Positions 25,203 to 38,229 of a stretch of DNA of 64,000 nt are shown piece by piece. A program made the position numbers and the translations under genes. Below the pieces are notes generated by a model, which had not been told where the DNA came from, searched no databases, and worked only from the letters and a program-made list of their open reading frames with translations. Origin of the DNA: Dietzia sp. ANT_WB102 (GTDB taxonomy: Bacteria; Actinomycetota; Actinomycetes; Mycobacteriales; Mycobacteriaceae); contig NZ_VOBA01000002.1 in NCBI RefSeq assembly GCF_008369165.1, positions 496,001 to 560,000 of the forward strand. The letters are read 5' to 3'. Within the stretch, counting starts at the first letter, position 1. Each line of letters begins with the position of its first letter.

Positions 25203-25661
25203 TCAGTTACTCACGTCGGACGAGCCCTCGACGATCTCCGGCTGCTCAGCGCGCTGGGTCCCGTGCGAGACGGCGATCTTGCGGGGCTGCGCCTCCTCGG
25301 CCACCGGAATGACGAGTCGGAGGACACCGTCGGTGTAGTCGGCTTCGATCTTGTCGGTGGCCAGCCCCTTGCCGAGTGCTAGCTGGCGGGCGAACGTGCC
25401 AGCTTGGCGCTCGTGCATGAGCCACTGCGCATCACCCTCGACGGGCGCGGGGCGTTCGGCGCGGACGGTCAGGGTGCGGTCCTCCACATCGATGTTGATG
25501 CTCTCGGGATCCACACCGGGCATATCGATCAGCCCGATAAACCGGTCGTCCTCTTTGTACAGGTCCATCGGCAAGGAGGTCGCCCCAGTGGCGGTGCGCA
25601 GCCCCTCTCCGAAGAGGCGGTCGAGCTCACGGAACGGATCAAAGCGGTTACTGGTGGCCAT
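25203..25661 (-). CDS. Hsp20-family small heat-shock protein
   Basis: ATP-independent chaperone of 152 residues. The alpha-crystallin domain spans about 30-135: MDLYKEDDRFIGLIDMPGV at its beginning, DRTLTVRAERP, and the late strand ADYTDGVLRLVIPVAE with the GVL motif. The usual C-terminal IxI anchor may be the PEIVEG segment. GAAGGAGACCTTC precedes the ATG at 25661. A HAIR element at 25737-25757 predicts repression by HspR and induction by heat. Confidence 0.92.
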   Translation of the reverse strand: MATSNRFDPFRELDRLFGEGLRTATGATSLPMDLYKEDDRFIGLIDMPGVDPESINIDVEDRTLTVRAERPAPVEGDAQWLMHERQAGTFARQLALGKGLATDKIEADYTDGVLRLVIPVAEEAQPRKIAVSHGTQRAEQPEIVEGSSDVSN

Positions 25662-25736
25662 TGAAGGTCTCCTTCAGGACTGGTCGGGAGCGCCCAGTGT
25701 TTTTGGGGGGCGCATCCTGAACAACGACTACGCATA

Positions 25737-25757
25737 GTTGAGTATTCCCGACTCAGG
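25737..25757. promoter_or_regulatory. HAIR element (HspR binding site)
   Basis: GTTGAGT-N7-ACTCAGG fits the HspR-associated inverted repeat CTTGAGT-N7-ACTCAAG at 12 of 14 defined positions. It is 76 bases upstream of the hsp20 start. hspR itself is not in this window. Confidence 0.75.
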
Positions 25758-25919
25758 TTTCGCTTTCGGCTGCTCATCCGCGCTCCTGGTGGGCTTGGCC
25801 CCGGCTCAGCTCCCCATGCCGGTGCGCCTGACCTGATTCGACGGTCTGGTTTACATCGTGCGATAAAGTAATTCTCTACTGCGGGCATCCGGCGACGCAG
25901 CGACACATCAGGACTCGCC

Positions 25920-26483
25920 TTGACCCATAACCAGCCCCCCGGATGGACCGGCCCCCCGAACTGGGACTCCCCGCCCACCGAGCAGTTCAGCCCCGTACCC
26001 CCGGAGCCGCCCCAGCGGCGCGGGCCGACCACCGCGTTGATCGTGTCGTTGGTCCTGAGCTCGGTCCTCCTGCTTGGTTTCTTGATCGCCGGCGCGATCG
26101 TCTTGGCCCCTCGGCTCACGGGCACGCCGGCGGTCCCGGCAACCTCGACGGTCTCCGCGACCGTCACCGCCCCCGCGGCGCCCGACGCTCCGCCCAACGT
26201 CCAACCTGTGCAGCCCGCACAGGGGGATCGGCTTGCTGGTGCTTACGAGTGCATGTCCAGGGGCGCGGGTCAGTACACCGCGGTGGCGGTCGGGTCATCG
26301 GTAACCTCCTGTGAATTCGCCCAGGTGGTGTGGTCGCAATACGTACTAGCAGGAGGAAGCGGTCAGTCTATGACGGTGAATGCGTACAGCCCGGTAACCG
26401 GAAAGAGCTACGCGATGTCGTGCGTCGGTGGGTCGGTCGTGACCTGCACGGGCGGCAGCAACGCAGTCGTCCACATCTACTGA
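25920..26483 (+). CDS. Membrane-anchored exported protein with a disulfide-type C-terminal domain
   Basis: 187 residues. A Pro/Trp-rich cytoplasmic N-terminus (1-35) precedes one hydrophobic helix (about 38-63), a Pro/Ala/Thr linker, and a C-terminal domain with four cysteines. The latter carries SCEFAQVVWSQYV, YSPVTGKSYAMSC and CTGGSNAVVHIY, a pattern I know from exported proteins of Nocardia, Gordonia and mycobacteria, where its role is unknown. The start is a TTG with no clear ribosome-binding site; GATAAAGTAA lies 49 bases upstream. Its stop overlaps the start of the next gene (TGATG), suggesting a functional pair. Confidence 0.68.
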   Translation: MTHNQPPGWTGPPNWDSPPTEQFSPVPPEPPQRRGPTTALIVSLVLSSVLLLGFLIAGAIVLAPRLTGTPAVPATSTVSATVTAPAAPDAPPNVQPVQPAQGDRLAGAYECMSRGAGQYTAVAVGSSVTSCEFAQVVWSQYVLAGGSGQSMTVNAYSPVTGKSYAMSCVGGSVVTCTGGSNAVVHIY

Positions 26484-27412
26484 TGGTGCCGGGGTCACGT
26501 AGACGGGCGGTGGGGGCGCTCGGACTGGCGGCCCTCACCGTGGTCGGGTTGGCAGGCGGCGGGTGCGCAGTGCTCCAGCCCACGGGCGGCGCCCCGCAGG
26601 TCGTGGTGACAGAGACCGTGGCCACCGTGTCCGGAGTTCCTGTCCAGGGTGGGGTGGACTCTCCCGGGGTTCTCGTCGAGACCCCCGCCGAGCTCTTACC
26701 CCGGTCGTCTCCGTCGACAGCGCCGATGGATCTCGAGGCCGTCACGGGTGCTGTCACTGTCACGGCGGGAATCGCCGTCGCACCGGTCGGTGGCGGCCAG
26801 ATCAGGGAGGCGGGCGCCTGGCGGACCGGGGTCGCCTGGTCGACGATCAAGATCCCACTGGCTGTCGCCGTGGCACGTACCGACCCGCAGGCCGTTCTGC
26901 ACAACGCTGCTGCCATCACCGTGTCCGACAATCAGGCGGCGGAGAGCCTGTGGGAGCGCCTGGGCGGGGGCGCGGTATCGGCCACTGCAGTCGGCAGACT
27001 CCTCGCCGAGGGCGGGGACGTGAGCACTGAAGTGCCCTCGGTCCCGAGTCGCCCCGGATACTCCATCTTTGGTCAGACCCGGTGGTCGTTGGTCGATCAG
27101 ACACGGTTCGCCTCCGCGCTGCCCTGCTTGCCCGGCGCGGAGCAGGTGATCGACCTCATGGGTCAGATCGCTCCCGACCAGCGCTGGGGGCTCGGGCGGC
27201 TGCCCGGCGCCCGGTTCAAGGGTGGATGGGGCCCTGGGGAAAGTGGTGGCTACCTGGTCCGCCAGTTCGGAGTGGTGCGCGCCGCGGGGGGAGACGTCGC
27301 GATCTCTCTGGCGGTCGACGCCCCGTCCTTCGGGGAGGGGACCGCGGCGATAACGACAATGGTGGACGCGATCGCGCCGCACCTGGCGTCCATCCCGGGC
27401 GGAGTGTGCTGA
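26483..27412 (+). CDS. Exported serine hydrolase with beta-lactamase-like motifs
   Basis: 309 residues. The N-terminus has basic residues, a hydrophobic core and VGLAGGGC near residue 28; this could be a lipoprotein signal, although GGGC is a weak lipobox. The catalytic layout is that of class A beta-lactamase-fold proteins: S-x-x-K in VAWSTIKIPLAVA (about 117-121), S-D-N in TVSDNQAAESLW (about 148-150), and K-G-G in RFKGGWGPG towards the C-terminus, where K-T-G is usual. The omega-loop glutamate is not evident, so true beta-lactamase activity is doubtful; a peptidoglycan-related or esterase role is possible. It is coupled to the preceding exported protein. Confidence 0.68.
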   Translation: MVPGSRRRAVGALGLAALTVVGLAGGGCAVLQPTGGAPQVVVTETVATVSGVPVQGGVDSPGVLVETPAELLPRSSPSTAPMDLEAVTGAVTVTAGIAVAPVGGGQIREAGAWRTGVAWSTIKIPLAVAVARTDPQAVLHNAAAITVSDNQAAESLWERLGGGAVSATAVGRLLAEGGDVSTEVPSVPSRPGYSIFGQTRWSLVDQTRFASALPCLPGAEQVIDLMGQIAPDQRWGLGRLPGARFKGGWGPGESGGYLVRQFGVVRAAGGDVAISLAVDAPSFGEGTAAITTMVDAIAPHLASIPGGVC

Positions 27413-27459
27413 TGGGAGAAGCCGCGTAAGAGACAGCAACTCAGTCGGGGCAGACAGGA

Positions 27460-27510
27460 GGGCGCCCACGCAGGTGCCCGAGTCGCGGTCGGGTTCCTCA
27501 TAACTAGACT
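27460..27510 (+). promoter_or_regulatory. Hairpin and likely his-operon promoter
   Basis: GGGCGCC/GGTGCCC (27460-27479) can form a 7-bp stem with one G-U pair, possibly ending transcription from the hydrolase gene. TAGACT at 27505-27510 is a good actinobacterial -10 box, giving a leader of roughly 95 bases before hisD. I saw no leader peptide or T-box in that leader. Confidence 0.45.
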
Positions 27511-27611
27511 GGAGCCAGGTGGCCGCGCGGGTCACGGTCGTAGACCTCCTCCCGGATCTCATGGCCCGGTTCCCGCACGCGGTCACGGTGATCCCGAGGA
27601 AAGGCCACACC

Positions 27612-30708
<3,097 letters not shown>

Positions 30709-30715
30709 TGCCGGC

Positions 30716-31963
30716 GTGACCCCGCGCGTCGCCGCCCCTGGGGCGTTCACTCAGCTGGCCCGCACCCCTGGAGTCTCGGCCGCGTTCGTGCTGGTGCTCC
30801 TCGCGTTCGGTGGTTTCTCCCTGCTTCTGCCCGTGGTTCCGCTCGCCGTGGTTCGCGGAGGCGGTAGTGAGTTCGTTGCCGGCGCCACCACCGGCGTGTT
30901 CATGACTGTGACGGTTCTGTTCCAACTCGCCACCCCCCGTCTGACGAGCGTGATCGGTTATCGCTGGGTTTTGGCGATCGGAAGCTCGCTGCTCGGACTG
31001 CCCTCGGGGCTGCTCGCCCTGTTCGACGGCTCGTTTGCGGTGTTGGCGATCAGCGGTGTGCGTGGCGCAGGCTTCGGAATGATGACCGTTGCTGGTTCCG
31101 CCCTCGTTGCAGAGTTGGCCCCGCCCGGCATGCTCGGGCGGGCTACATCGCTGATCGGCCTCGCCGTGGGGATCTCCGAGGCGATCTTCCTTCCGGTCGG
31201 GCTGTGGCTGCTCGACATCTTTGGGTTGCCCACTGTGGCGTGGTCCGCCACCGCGTTCGGCGTGGTCGGTCTGGTCGCGGCCGCACGCCTGCCACACGTG
31301 TACCCGAGTCCACCGGAACCATCGGGGCAGTTGACCCTCAGTGCCAAGCAGGTATTGATCCTTCTCGCCGGTCCGTTTCTGGTCATGGTGGCGGTCACCC
31401 TGCCCTATGGCGCCGCGGCATCGTTCTTGTCGCCCGCCCTGGATTCCCTCGCCTCCGGCAGCGGCGCGGTGGTCGCCGGGGTCGGGCTCGGGTTGTTGGG
31501 CGCCGGTGTGATCGTCGGCCGCACGTTCGCCGGACTCATCTCGGACCGGCGCGGCCCTGGAGCGTTGGTCTGGCCTGGTCTCGTTGTAGCGGCGGTGGGA
31601 ATGCTCGGCATCGCGGGTCTGTTGATGATTGAGGTAAACCCCTGGTGGTTCCTCGTGCCGACGGTCGTCTTCGGCCTCGGGTTCGGTGCGGTGCAGAACG
31701 AGGCTCTTGTCGCGTCGTTCGAGCGGATGCCGCGCTCGCGACTGGGGACGGCGTCCGCATCGTGGAATATCTCCTTCGACGCGGGCACTGGTCTCGGGTC
31801 TGTGGTGATGGGAGGGTTCGCAGGTTTTGGTTACGTCGTGCTGTTTGCCGTGGCGGCGGGGGTCGTACTGGCGGTCGGTGGCCCGGCGGCGGTGGGTGGC
31901 CGGCGCACCAGACCTACGCGCGATCTGCCCGTGACGGACCCCGGGGATAAGGTGAACCAATGA
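30716..31963 (+). CDS. Major facilitator superfamily transporter inside the his operon
   Basis: 415 residues with about twelve hydrophobic segments. The loop [15 protein letters not shown] and [25 protein letters not shown] (shown in part) contain the usual MFS A-like region, and [19 protein letters not shown] marks the second half. The GTG at 30716 starts 8 bases after the hisB stop, and the stop overlaps hisH (ATGA), so it is co-translated with histidine enzymes. Corynebacterium also carries an MFS gene at this place. Export of histidine or of a pathway-related compound is plausible but unproven. Confidence 0.82.
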   Translation: MTPRVAAPGAFTQLARTPGVSAAFVLVLLAFGGFSLLLPVVPLAVVRGGGSEFVAGATTGVFMTVTVLFQLATPRLTSVIGYRWVLAIGSSLLGLPSGLLALFDGSFAVLAISGVRGAGFGMMTVAGSALVAELAPPGMLGRATSLIGLAVGISEAIFLPVGLWLLDIFGLPTVAWSATAFGVVGLVAAARLPHVYPSPPEPSGQLTLSAKQVLILLAGPFLVMVAVTLPYGAAASFLSPALDSLASGSGAVVAGVGLGLLGAGVIVGRTFAGLISDRRGPGALVWPGLVVAAVGMLGIAGLLMIEVNPWWFLVPTVVFGLGFGAVQNEALVASFERMPRSRLGTASASWNISFDAGTGLGSVVMGGFAGFGYVVLFAVAAGVVLAVGGPAAVGGRRTRPTRDLPVTDPGDKVNQ

Positions 31964-32625
31964 CGAATTCGGCCACGCGGGTAGCGCTCCTGGATTATGG
32001 CTCGGGAAACCTGCGGTCGGCACAGCGCGCGCTCGAGCGCGTGGGAGCCCGGGTCGAGCTCACCTCGGATCCGCGCGTTGCCACAGAGGCGGAGGCGTTG
32101 GTCGTGCCAGGGGTCGGTGCGTTCGCCGCGTGCATGAAGGGCCTCGAAGCGGTTAAGGGGCCACGGATCATCGGGGAGCGTCTCGCGGGCAGTCGGCCCG
32201 TTCTGGGCATCTGCGTTGGTATGCAGGTGATGTTCGAGCGCGGCACCGAATTCGCTGATGGGGAGCACGAAGGTTCGCCAGGTGTGCCGGGGTGCGGTGA
32301 GTGGCCCGGTGTCGTCGAGAAGCTGGACGCACCCGTGTTGCCGCACATGGGTTGGAACACTGTCGAGGCGCCCTCGGACACTATTCTGTTTGCCGGCATG
32401 CCCGCCGACGAACGCTTCTACTTCGTCCACTCCTACGGCGTTAGACGCTGGGAGATGGAACCCTCGGATCACCTCCGTCCCCCGGATGTCACCTGGGCCG
32501 AGCACGGCACCAGGTTCATCGCTGCGGTAGAGAACGGGCCCCTGGCCGCCACCCAGTTCCATCCCGAAAAATCGGGTGACGCGGGCTTACACCTCCTCGA
32601 GAACTGGATCCGTTTTGTCCGCTAG
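31960..32625 (+). CDS. hisH: Imidazole glycerol phosphate synthase, glutamine amidotransferase subunit
   Basis: Class I glutaminase that supplies ammonia to HisF. 221 residues. [16 protein letters not shown] at the N-terminus, [12 protein letters not shown] (oxyanion loop), [11 protein letters not shown] with nucleophile Cys near residue 85, and QFHPEKSG with the catalytic His and Glu. YFVHSYGV is the family motif preceding these. It is overlapped on the left by the MFS gene and on the right by the small membrane-protein frame. Confidence 0.95.
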   Translation: MTNSATRVALLDYGSGNLRSAQRALERVGARVELTSDPRVATEAEALVVPGVGAFAACMKGLEAVKGPRIIGERLAGSRPVLGICVGMQVMFERGTEFADGEHEGSPGVPGCGEWPGVVEKLDAPVLPHMGWNTVEAPSDTILFAGMPADERFYFVHSYGVRRWEMEPSDHLRPPDVTWAEHGTRFIAAVENGPLAATQFHPEKSGDAGLHLLENWIRFVR

Positions 32626-32899
32626 GGGTGGGCGGGGCCCCGCTCCGGTGTCGTTCGCCGTGCTCGCGCTGGGGGTAGCGGGGGCAGGGGTGCTGGTGCT
32701 GGCGGTGACCGCGGTCGCAGTCGCCCTGCTCCCCGTTCCGCCGGCCGTCAGGGCCATTGTCGCGTTGGTGGGCATGATCATGGCAGTCGTGGCGATGGGC
32801 CTGGTCTCCAACCGCATCACCGATCGCGCGATCCGCGCCGAATACGGCGAGGACCCCGGCGGGCAGGCGGAGACCCCCGATGGGGACGGACTAGGCTGA
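32615..32899 (+). CDS. Small two-helix membrane protein between hisH and hisA
   Basis: 94 residues from a TTG at 32615; a GTG at 32648 is the main alternative. Two hydrophobic helices are adjacent (about 13-35 and 41-62), followed by a short charged tail ([18 protein letters not shown]). It overlaps the end of hisH and ends 5 bases before hisA, so it is an integral part of the operon. A similar small membrane gene occurs near here in related genera; no function is known. Confidence 0.6.
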   Translation: MSARGGRGPAPVSFAVLALGVAGAGVLVLAVTAVAVALLPVPPAVRAIVALVGMIMAVVAMGLVSNRITDRAIRAEYGEDPGGQAETPDGDGLG

Positions 32900-32904
32900 T
32901 CGCC

Positions 32905-33654
32905 GTGACCAACGCCAGATACCTCGAACTCCTTCCTGCTGTCGACGTCGCCGACGGGCAGGCCGTCCGTCTCGTGCAGGGGGAGGCCGGTACCGAGACT
33001 TCTTACGGCGCGCCGATCGACGCGGCGCTTCAGTGGCAGCGTGACGGGGCGGAATGGGTCCACCTCGTGGACCTCGATGCTGCTTTCGGCCGGGGCTCGA
33101 ACCGCGAACTCCTCGCCGAGGTCGTGGGAGCGCTCGACGTCAAGGTCGAGATGTCCGGTGGGATCCGCGATGACGATTCGCTCGAGGCTGCCCTGGCAAC
33201 TGGGTGCGCCCGTGTCAACCTGGGCACGGCCGCGTTGGAGAATCCGGAGTGGTGCGCCTCGGCCATCGCTCGTCACGGTGACCGCATCGCGGTCGGCCTC
33301 GACGTTCGCGTGATCGACGGCGAGCCCAGGTTGCGGGGCCGCGGGTGGGTTTCCGATGGCGGCAACCTCTGGGAGGTTCTCGAGCGTCTGGACAAGGACG
33401 GTTGCGCCCGGTACGTGGTCACTGACGTCTCCAAGGACGGCATGCTCAACGGCCCCAACCTGGAGATGCTCTCGCAGGTGTGCGCGGCCACCGACGCCCC
33501 GGTGGTGGCGTCGGGGGGCGTCTCCTCGGTTGCGGACCTCGAGGCCATCGCCACGCTGGTGCCGCAGGGCGTGGAAGGTGCGATCGTGGGCAAGGCCCTC
33601 TATGCGGGCCGATTCACCCTGCCCGAGGCACTCGCCGCCGTCAGTCGGCGCTGA
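32905..33654 (+). CDS. priA: Bifunctional phosphoribosyl isomerase A (HisA/TrpF activity)
   Basis: (beta-alpha)8 barrel, 249 residues. [19 protein letters not shown] holds the first catalytic aspartate (near residue 13), [17 protein letters not shown] is the diagnostic PriA segment, [17 protein letters not shown] a phosphate loop, and [19 protein letters not shown] the second catalytic Asp with the flexible loop; VVASGGVSS follows. In actinobacteria PriA isomerises both ProFAR (histidine) and phosphoribosylanthranilate (tryptophan). No trpF is found among the trp genes here, which fits the dual role. Confidence 0.93.
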   Translation: MTNARYLELLPAVDVADGQAVRLVQGEAGTETSYGAPIDAALQWQRDGAEWVHLVDLDAAFGRGSNRELLAEVVGALDVKVEMSGGIRDDDSLEAALATGCARVNLGTAALENPEWCASAIARHGDRIAVGLDVRVIDGEPRLRGRGWVSDGGNLWEVLERLDKDGCARYVVTDVSKDGMLNGPNLEMLSQVCAATDAPVVASGGVSSVADLEAIATLVPQGVEGAIVGKALYAGRFTLPEALAAVSRR

Positions 33655-33719
33655 GTGCCGCGCGCGGTGACCGCCTGGTAGCTTCCCGACCCCGCACGAC
33701 CTCGAGCAGGAGGCCCGAG

Positions 33720-34634
33720 ATGGACGATCAGACAGGAAACGCCCTGCCGACGGACCTCCCCGTCGACCCGGTCGAGGCGCTCGCGCTGGCCGTACGCGTG
33801 CTCGACGAGGTGGCACCCAGGTTCATCGAGGGAGTCGGGGCGAAGAGCATCCAGAACAAGGGATCGCGCAACGATTTCGCGACCGAACTGGACCTGGAAC
33901 TGGAGCGCCGTATCTCGGAATCCCTGCGGACGGAGACAGGGCTCGACGTGCACGGTGAGGAATACGGCGGTCCACCCGTGAACGAGGGCACCATCTGGGT
34001 GGTGGATCCCGTCGACGGCACCGCTAACTATTCGCTGGGCATACCGACCGCTGGCATACTGGTCTCGTTGGTCCACGAGCGTCAGCCGGTTCTCGGTCTG
34101 ACGTGGCTGCCGCTGCTGGGGTTGTCGTTCACCTCTATCGCGGGGAGCCGGCTCAAGGAGAACGGCGTAGAGGTCCCGCAGATTCCCGACGCCTCCATCC
34201 GCGACGTCGCGCTGGGGCTGGGATCGCTCAACACCGGTGCGCGCGCGACGTACCCGCCGGCGTATCGCCGCGAGGTATTCGAGCAACTCACGCTCGACGC
34301 GGCGCGGACCCGGAAGTTCGGATCCACAGGAGTCGACTTGTCGTTCGTCGCATCGGGGAGACTGTCCGCAGCGGTGAGCTTCGGCAATTTCGCGTGGGAC
34401 AACGCGGCCGGGGCGTCACATATCCGCTCCGCGGGTGGGGTGGTCACGGACCTCACAGGTGAGCCGTGGTCGACCGACTCCCTGTCCATCCTCGCCGCGG
34501 GTCCGCGGGCTCACGCTGAGGTCCTCGACACCATTCGGCAGCTCGGCGAGCCGAGCAACTTCCTTGAGGCTGGGCGACGGCGCGCTACTCCGGAACCCGA
34601 CAGTCCGCGCCCGTGGCTCGAGAGTGAGCGGTGA
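33720..34634 (+). CDS. impA: Inositol-monophosphatase-family phosphatase in the his operon
   Basis: 304 residues, Mg-dependent sugar/amino-alcohol phosphatase. [10 protein letters not shown] (metal Glu, about residue 80), [17 protein letters not shown] (the D-P-x-D-G-T metal motif, about 98-114), and [20 protein letters not shown] (the W-D-x-A-A motif, late). The same gene, impA, lies between hisA and hisF in mycobacteria and corynebacteria. It could serve as the otherwise missing histidinol-phosphate phosphatase or act on inositol phosphate; sequence alone does not decide. GCAGGAGGCCCGAG is a good ribosome-binding site for the ATG at 33720. Confidence 0.85.
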   Translation: MDDQTGNALPTDLPVDPVEALALAVRVLDEVAPRFIEGVGAKSIQNKGSRNDFATELDLELERRISESLRTETGLDVHGEEYGGPPVNEGTIWVVDPVDGTANYSLGIPTAGILVSLVHERQPVLGLTWLPLLGLSFTSIAGSRLKENGVEVPQIPDASIRDVALGLGSLNTGARATYPPAYRREVFEQLTLDAARTRKFGSTGVDLSFVASGRLSAAVSFGNFAWDNAAGASHIRSAGGVVTDLTGEPWSTDSLSILAAGPRAHAEVLDTIRQLGEPSNFLEAGRRRATPEPDSPRPWLESER

Positions 34635-34641
34635 CCCGGTC

Positions 34642-35415
34642 ATGACACTTGCAACAAGGATCATCCCGTGTTTGGACGTGGACGCCGGCCGCGTGGTCAA
34701 GGGAGTGAACTTCCTCGACCTCCGTGACGCGGGCGACCCCGTCGAACTGGCCGCCGCCTACGACGAGCAGGGGGCCGACGAGCTCACCTTCCTCGACGTC
34801 ACTGCGTCGTCATCGGGACGCGGCACGATGATCGACGTGGTCAAACGGACCGCCGAGCAGATCTTCATCCCCCTCACCGTGGGAGGAGGGGTACGAACGG
34901 AAGAGGACGTCAACCAATTGCTGCGCGCGGGCGCGGACAAAGTGAGTGTCAACACCGCCGCCATCGCCCGCCCCGAGCTTCTCGGAGAGCTCAGTCGTCG
35001 CTTCGGATCGCAGTGCATCGTCCTGTCCGTGGACGCGCGTACCGTTCCCGAGGGTTCCGCTCCCACCCCGTCCGGCTGGGAGGTCACCACTCACGGTGGA
35101 CGCCGCGGCACCGGCATCGACGCCGTCGAATGGGCCCGTCGCGGACAGGACCTCGGAGTGGGCGAAATCCTGCTCAACTCCATGGATGCCGACGGCACCA
35201 AGGCGGGCTTCGATCTGGCGATGGTGCGGGCGGTCCGCGAGGCAGTGTCGATCCCCGTCATCGCCTCGGGCGGTGCCGGTTCGGTCGAACACTTCGCTCC
35301 GGCGGTCCATGCCGGGGCCGACGCTGTCCTCGCCGCGAGTGTTTTTCACTTCGGCGAGATGACCATCGGGGACGTCAAGAAGGCACTCGCGGCAGAAGGG
35401 ATCACGGTCCGATGA
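34642..35415 (+). CDS. hisF: Imidazole glycerol phosphate synthase, cyclase subunit
   Basis: 257-residue (beta-alpha)8 barrel that closes the imidazole ring with HisH-derived ammonia. [19 protein letters not shown] has the first catalytic Asp near residue 11; [38 protein letters not shown] (second catalytic Asp) and [13 protein letters not shown] complete the pattern. The C-terminal part reads [12 protein letters not shown] as usual. The stop overlaps the hisI start. Confidence 0.95.
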   Translation: MTLATRIIPCLDVDAGRVVKGVNFLDLRDAGDPVELAAAYDEQGADELTFLDVTASSSGRGTMIDVVKRTAEQIFIPLTVGGGVRTEEDVNQLLRAGADKVSVNTAAIARPELLGELSRRFGSQCIVLSVDARTVPEGSAPTPSGWEVTTHGGRRGTGIDAVEWARRGQDLGVGEILLNSMDADGTKAGFDLAMVRAVREAVSIPVIASGGAGSVEHFAPAVHAGADAVLAASVFHFGEMTIGDVKKALAAEGITVR

Positions 35416-35765
35416 GAGAGTTCGTTCTCGACCCTGCCGTCGCCGATCGGCTCTCCCGCAACGACGACGGCCTGATCGCGGCGGTCGTGCAGGACGCCAC
35501 CTCGGGCCGTGTGCTCATGATGGCGTGGATGGATGACGCCGCCCTGGCCGAAACCCTGGAAACCCGACGGGGCGTCTACTTCTCCCGCTCGCGGGGCCAA
35601 AGGTGGGTCAAGGGGGAGACTTCCGGGCATGTGCAGCACGTCCGCAGTGTGGAGATCGACTGCGACGGCGACACCGTCCTGCTCAGTGTCGAACAGACCG
35701 GTGCGGCCTGCCACAACGGCACCATCAGCTGTTTCGACACCGCCACTTTGCTCGGAGAGGACTGA
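35412..35765 (+). CDS. hisI: Phosphoribosyl-AMP cyclohydrolase
   Basis: 117 residues, single-domain zinc enzyme without the fused HisE domain. [20 protein letters not shown], then [39 protein letters not shown] and [12 protein letters not shown] carry the metal-binding Cys and Asp residues. The ATG overlaps the hisF stop. It is the last histidine gene of the run. Confidence 0.95.
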   Translation: MREFVLDPAVADRLSRNDDGLIAAVVQDATSGRVLMMAWMDDAALAETLETRRGVYFSRSRGQRWVKGETSGHVQHVRSVEIDCDGDTVLLSVEQTGAACHNGTISCFDTATLLGED

Positions 35766-35770
35766 TCGGC

Positions 35771-35950
35771 GTGCCCTTCATCCAGATTAACCAGCTCGAC
35801 GGGATGACCGCGACGGACAAGGCCAGCGTTATCAAGGCCGTCACGGCCGCGTACGCCGACGCCTCGGGCAAGGACCCAGACAAGGTGTGGGTCCACATCC
35901 GCGACATGCCGCACGACTCCTTCGGGATCGGTGGCAAGGCATTCGGATGA
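35771..35950 (+). CDS. 4-Oxalocrotonate tautomerase-family protein
   Basis: Only 59 residues, the normal size for this family of hexameric tautomerases. After Met removal the N-terminus would be Pro1 (MPFIQI), the catalytic base; the helix [19 protein letters not shown] and the strand [19 protein letters not shown] follow the family plan. It starts 5 bases after hisI and its stop overlaps the trpE start (ATGA), so it links the histidine and tryptophan genes. The substrate is unknown. Confidence 0.8.
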   Translation: MPFIQINQLDGMTATDKASVIKAVTAAYADASGKDPDKVWVHIRDMPHDSFGIGGKAFG

Positions 35951-37488
35951 GCACCGAGACCACCACATTCGACCAGTTCCGGACGCTTGCTGCTGGCCAC
36001 CGAGTTGTGCCCGTGGTGCGCACGGTGTTGGCAGACTCCGACACCCCGTTGTCGGCGTACGTCAAACTCGCCGGCGACAGGCCGGGGACGTTCCTGCTGG
36101 AGTCCGCCGAGCACGGGCGATCCTGGTCCAGATGGTCGTTCATCGGCTGCGGTTCTGCTGCCGCGCTGACCGTTGACGACGCCGGCGAGGCGACGTGGTG
36201 GGGACATGTGCCAGCGGGCGCGCCCACCGGTGGTGATCCGCTGGAAGCACTCCGGAGGACCCTTGATCTCTTGCGCACCGATCAGATCCCGGGTCTGCCG
36301 CCGCTGACGTCCGGGATGGTCGGCTACCTCGGGTACGACATCGTTCGTCGGCTTGAACGGATCGTGCCCGACACCACCGACGATCTGGCTGTTCCGGAGC
36401 TCGTGCAATTGTTGGCCACGGACATCGCCGCGTTTGACCACCACGAGGGTCGGATCCATCTCATCGCTAATGCGGTCAACTGGGACGGCAGCGACGAGCG
36501 GGTCGACCAGGCCTACGCGGACGCGGTGGGCCGGGTCGATGCGATGACCGCGCGACTCGCCGAGCCCGGCGCGGGCGGGGTGAGCGTATTCGAGACCCCG
36601 GTACCCGACGTGCGCCGCTGCACCGACGAGGACACCTACCACGCGCGGGTCGCTGACATCATCGAGCAGATCCATTCGGGCGAGGCCTTCCAGGTGGTCC
36701 TCAGCCAACGCTTCGAGGTCGACACCGCGGCCTCGCCGCGGGACGTCTACAGGATCCTGCGGACCACCAACCCGAGTCCGTACATGTTCCTCATGACGAT
36801 CCCGGACGGCAGCGGGGAGGACGGTTTCGGCGGTACCGCCTTCACCATCGTGGGATCGAGCCCGGAGGCGTTGGTGACCGTCCAGGACGGAGAGGCGAAG
36901 ACCCACCCGATCGCGGGCACCAGACCGAGGGGTGACGACGACGAGCACGACACCCTGCTCGCCAAGGAGCTGGTGGATGACGCGAAGGAGAACGCCGAAC
37001 ACTTGATGCTGGTCGATCTCGGTCGCAACGACCTCGGCCGGGTCTGCGTGCCGGGCACGGTGGAGGTGACGGAGTTCCGCCAGGTGGAGCGGTACAGCCA
37101 CGTGATGCACCTCGTGTCCACGGTGACCGGGCGACTGGCCGATGGGCAGACGGGCATCGACGCGGTGACCGCGTGTTTCCCGGCCGGCACCCTGTCCGGA
37201 TCGCCCAAACCGCGCGCACTGCAGATCATCGAGGACCTCGAGGACACACGGCGCGGGGTCTACGGAGGAGTGGTCGGCTACGTCGACTTCGCCGGCAACA
37301 CCGATCAGGCCATCGCGATACGTTCGGCCGTGATCAAGGGCGGCACGGCGTACGTCCAGGCAGGGGCCGGAATCGTCGCCGACTCGATAGCGGCCTCGGA
37401 GGATGCCGAGTGTGCCAACAAGGCGATGGCGGTCCTGCGGGCCGTCGCCGCTGCGGAGACGTTGCGAGATGCGGGGGAGAGTCGATGA
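35947..37488 (+). CDS. trpE: Anthranilate synthase component I
   Basis: 513 residues, chorismate to anthranilate together with a TrpG subunit that is not encoded here. FLLESAEHG (about 39-47) is the LLES tryptophan feedback-inhibition motif. The catalytic core shows [67 protein letters not shown] and [11 protein letters not shown], all chorismate-utilising enzyme motifs. The start overlaps the tautomerase stop, and the stop overlaps the next membrane-protein gene, indicating coupled translation. No leader peptide or attenuator precedes it. Confidence 0.95.
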   Translation: MSTETTTFDQFRTLAAGHRVVPVVRTVLADSDTPLSAYVKLAGDRPGTFLLESAEHGRSWSRWSFIGCGSAAALTVDDAGEATWWGHVPAGAPTGGDPLEALRRTLDLLRTDQIPGLPPLTSGMVGYLGYDIVRRLERIVPDTTDDLAVPELVQLLATDIAAFDHHEGRIHLIANAVNWDGSDERVDQAYADAVGRVDAMTARLAEPGAGGVSVFETPVPDVRRCTDEDTYHARVADIIEQIHSGEAFQVVLSQRFEVDTAASPRDVYRILRTTNPSPYMFLMTIPDGSGEDGFGGTAFTIVGSSPEALVTVQDGEAKTHPIAGTRPRGDDDEHDTLLAKELVDDAKENAEHLMLVDLGRNDLGRVCVPGTVEVTEFRQVERYSHVMHLVSTVTGRLADGQTGIDAVTACFPAGTLSGSPKPRALQIIEDLEDTRRGVYGGVVGYVDFAGNTDQAIAIRSAVIKGGTAYVQAGAGIVADSIAASEDAECANKAMAVLRAVAAAETLRDAGESR

Positions 37489-38132
37489 CCCGACGCGTGC
37501 GCCTACTTCTTCCCGTGGTCCTGTTGCTATCGGCTGCGGCCCTGCTGTGGGTCGCCTCCCGAGTCGTCTGGCTGGACGTCGTCGCCTTCAACGACCAGTC
37601 GGGGCAGGCACGGCGGGCCCTGACCGGAAGTGACTGGCAGCCCGCCCTGGTCCCGCTCGCATTGGGCGCCGTGGCGGCGGTCGCAGCCGTGGCGCTGGTG
37701 CGCGGCGCGGCTGCCCGCGCCGTGGGGGTGGTCATTGCACTGCTCGGCGTGGCCGCCGGGGGCCTCATGCTGACCTCCGTGGGCGACGTCGACGCCGAGC
37801 GGGTCCACTCCGTGATCACCAGCGACGAGGGGCTGGCCCGGACCGACGCCGGGCCGGGTGTCGCGGGTTCCGAGTCGATCCCGCAGTGGTCGCAGATCAC
37901 CGACTTGTCGACACGGCCCGCGGGGCCCGTGACCACCGGCGTGGGTGCGGCTGCGCTGATCGCGTCGGGGATCGTCGTCCTCGCCTGGCCGGCCCGACCG
38001 GTGCGACGCGACGACCGGTACGTGACCCCGGCAGCGCGTCGGGAAGGGGCCGCGGTCGGGCCGGACCCGGGAAAGGACGACGGGCGGGACCTCTGGCAGG
38101 AATTGGACGACGGGCGGGACCCGACCGGCTGA
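37485..38132 (+). CDS. Trp-biosynthesis-associated membrane protein
   Basis: 215 residues with four hydrophobic helices (about 5-25, 53-70, 76-94 and 144-165) and an extracytoplasmic loop containing [15 protein letters not shown] and a Ser/Asp-rich segment. It matches in place and topology the membrane protein found between trpE and trpC throughout the Mycobacteriales (Rv1610). Its role is unknown. The charged C-terminus has a short repeat ([19 protein letters not shown]). The ATG overlaps the trpE stop. Confidence 0.85.
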   Translation: MTRRVRLLLPVVLLLSAAALLWVASRVVWLDVVAFNDQSGQARRALTGSDWQPALVPLALGAVAAVAAVALVRGAAARAVGVVIALLGVAAGGLMLTSVGDVDAERVHSVITSDEGLARTDAGPGVAGSESIPQWSQITDLSTRPAGPVTTGVGAAALIASGIVVLAWPARPVRRDDRYVTPAARREGAAVGPDPGKDDGRDLWQELDDGRDPTG

Positions 38133-38229
38133 CAGTCCATGCGCGGGCCCGATTCGGGAACCGCGCGGGGGACCTCTATTGTTGATGTCGATCACACTTT
38201 CCGCCCCACGACTGCAGAGGGAGGTCACG

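Noticed and set aside
27511-27611. Possible T-box or attenuator in the hisD leader
   Set aside because: No T-box core, no histidine-codon leader peptide and no terminator/antiterminator pair could be recognised.
35766-35946. Possible trp leader peptide or attenuator before trpE
   Set aside because: The interval is fully occupied by the tautomerase gene, and there is no run of tryptophan codons.
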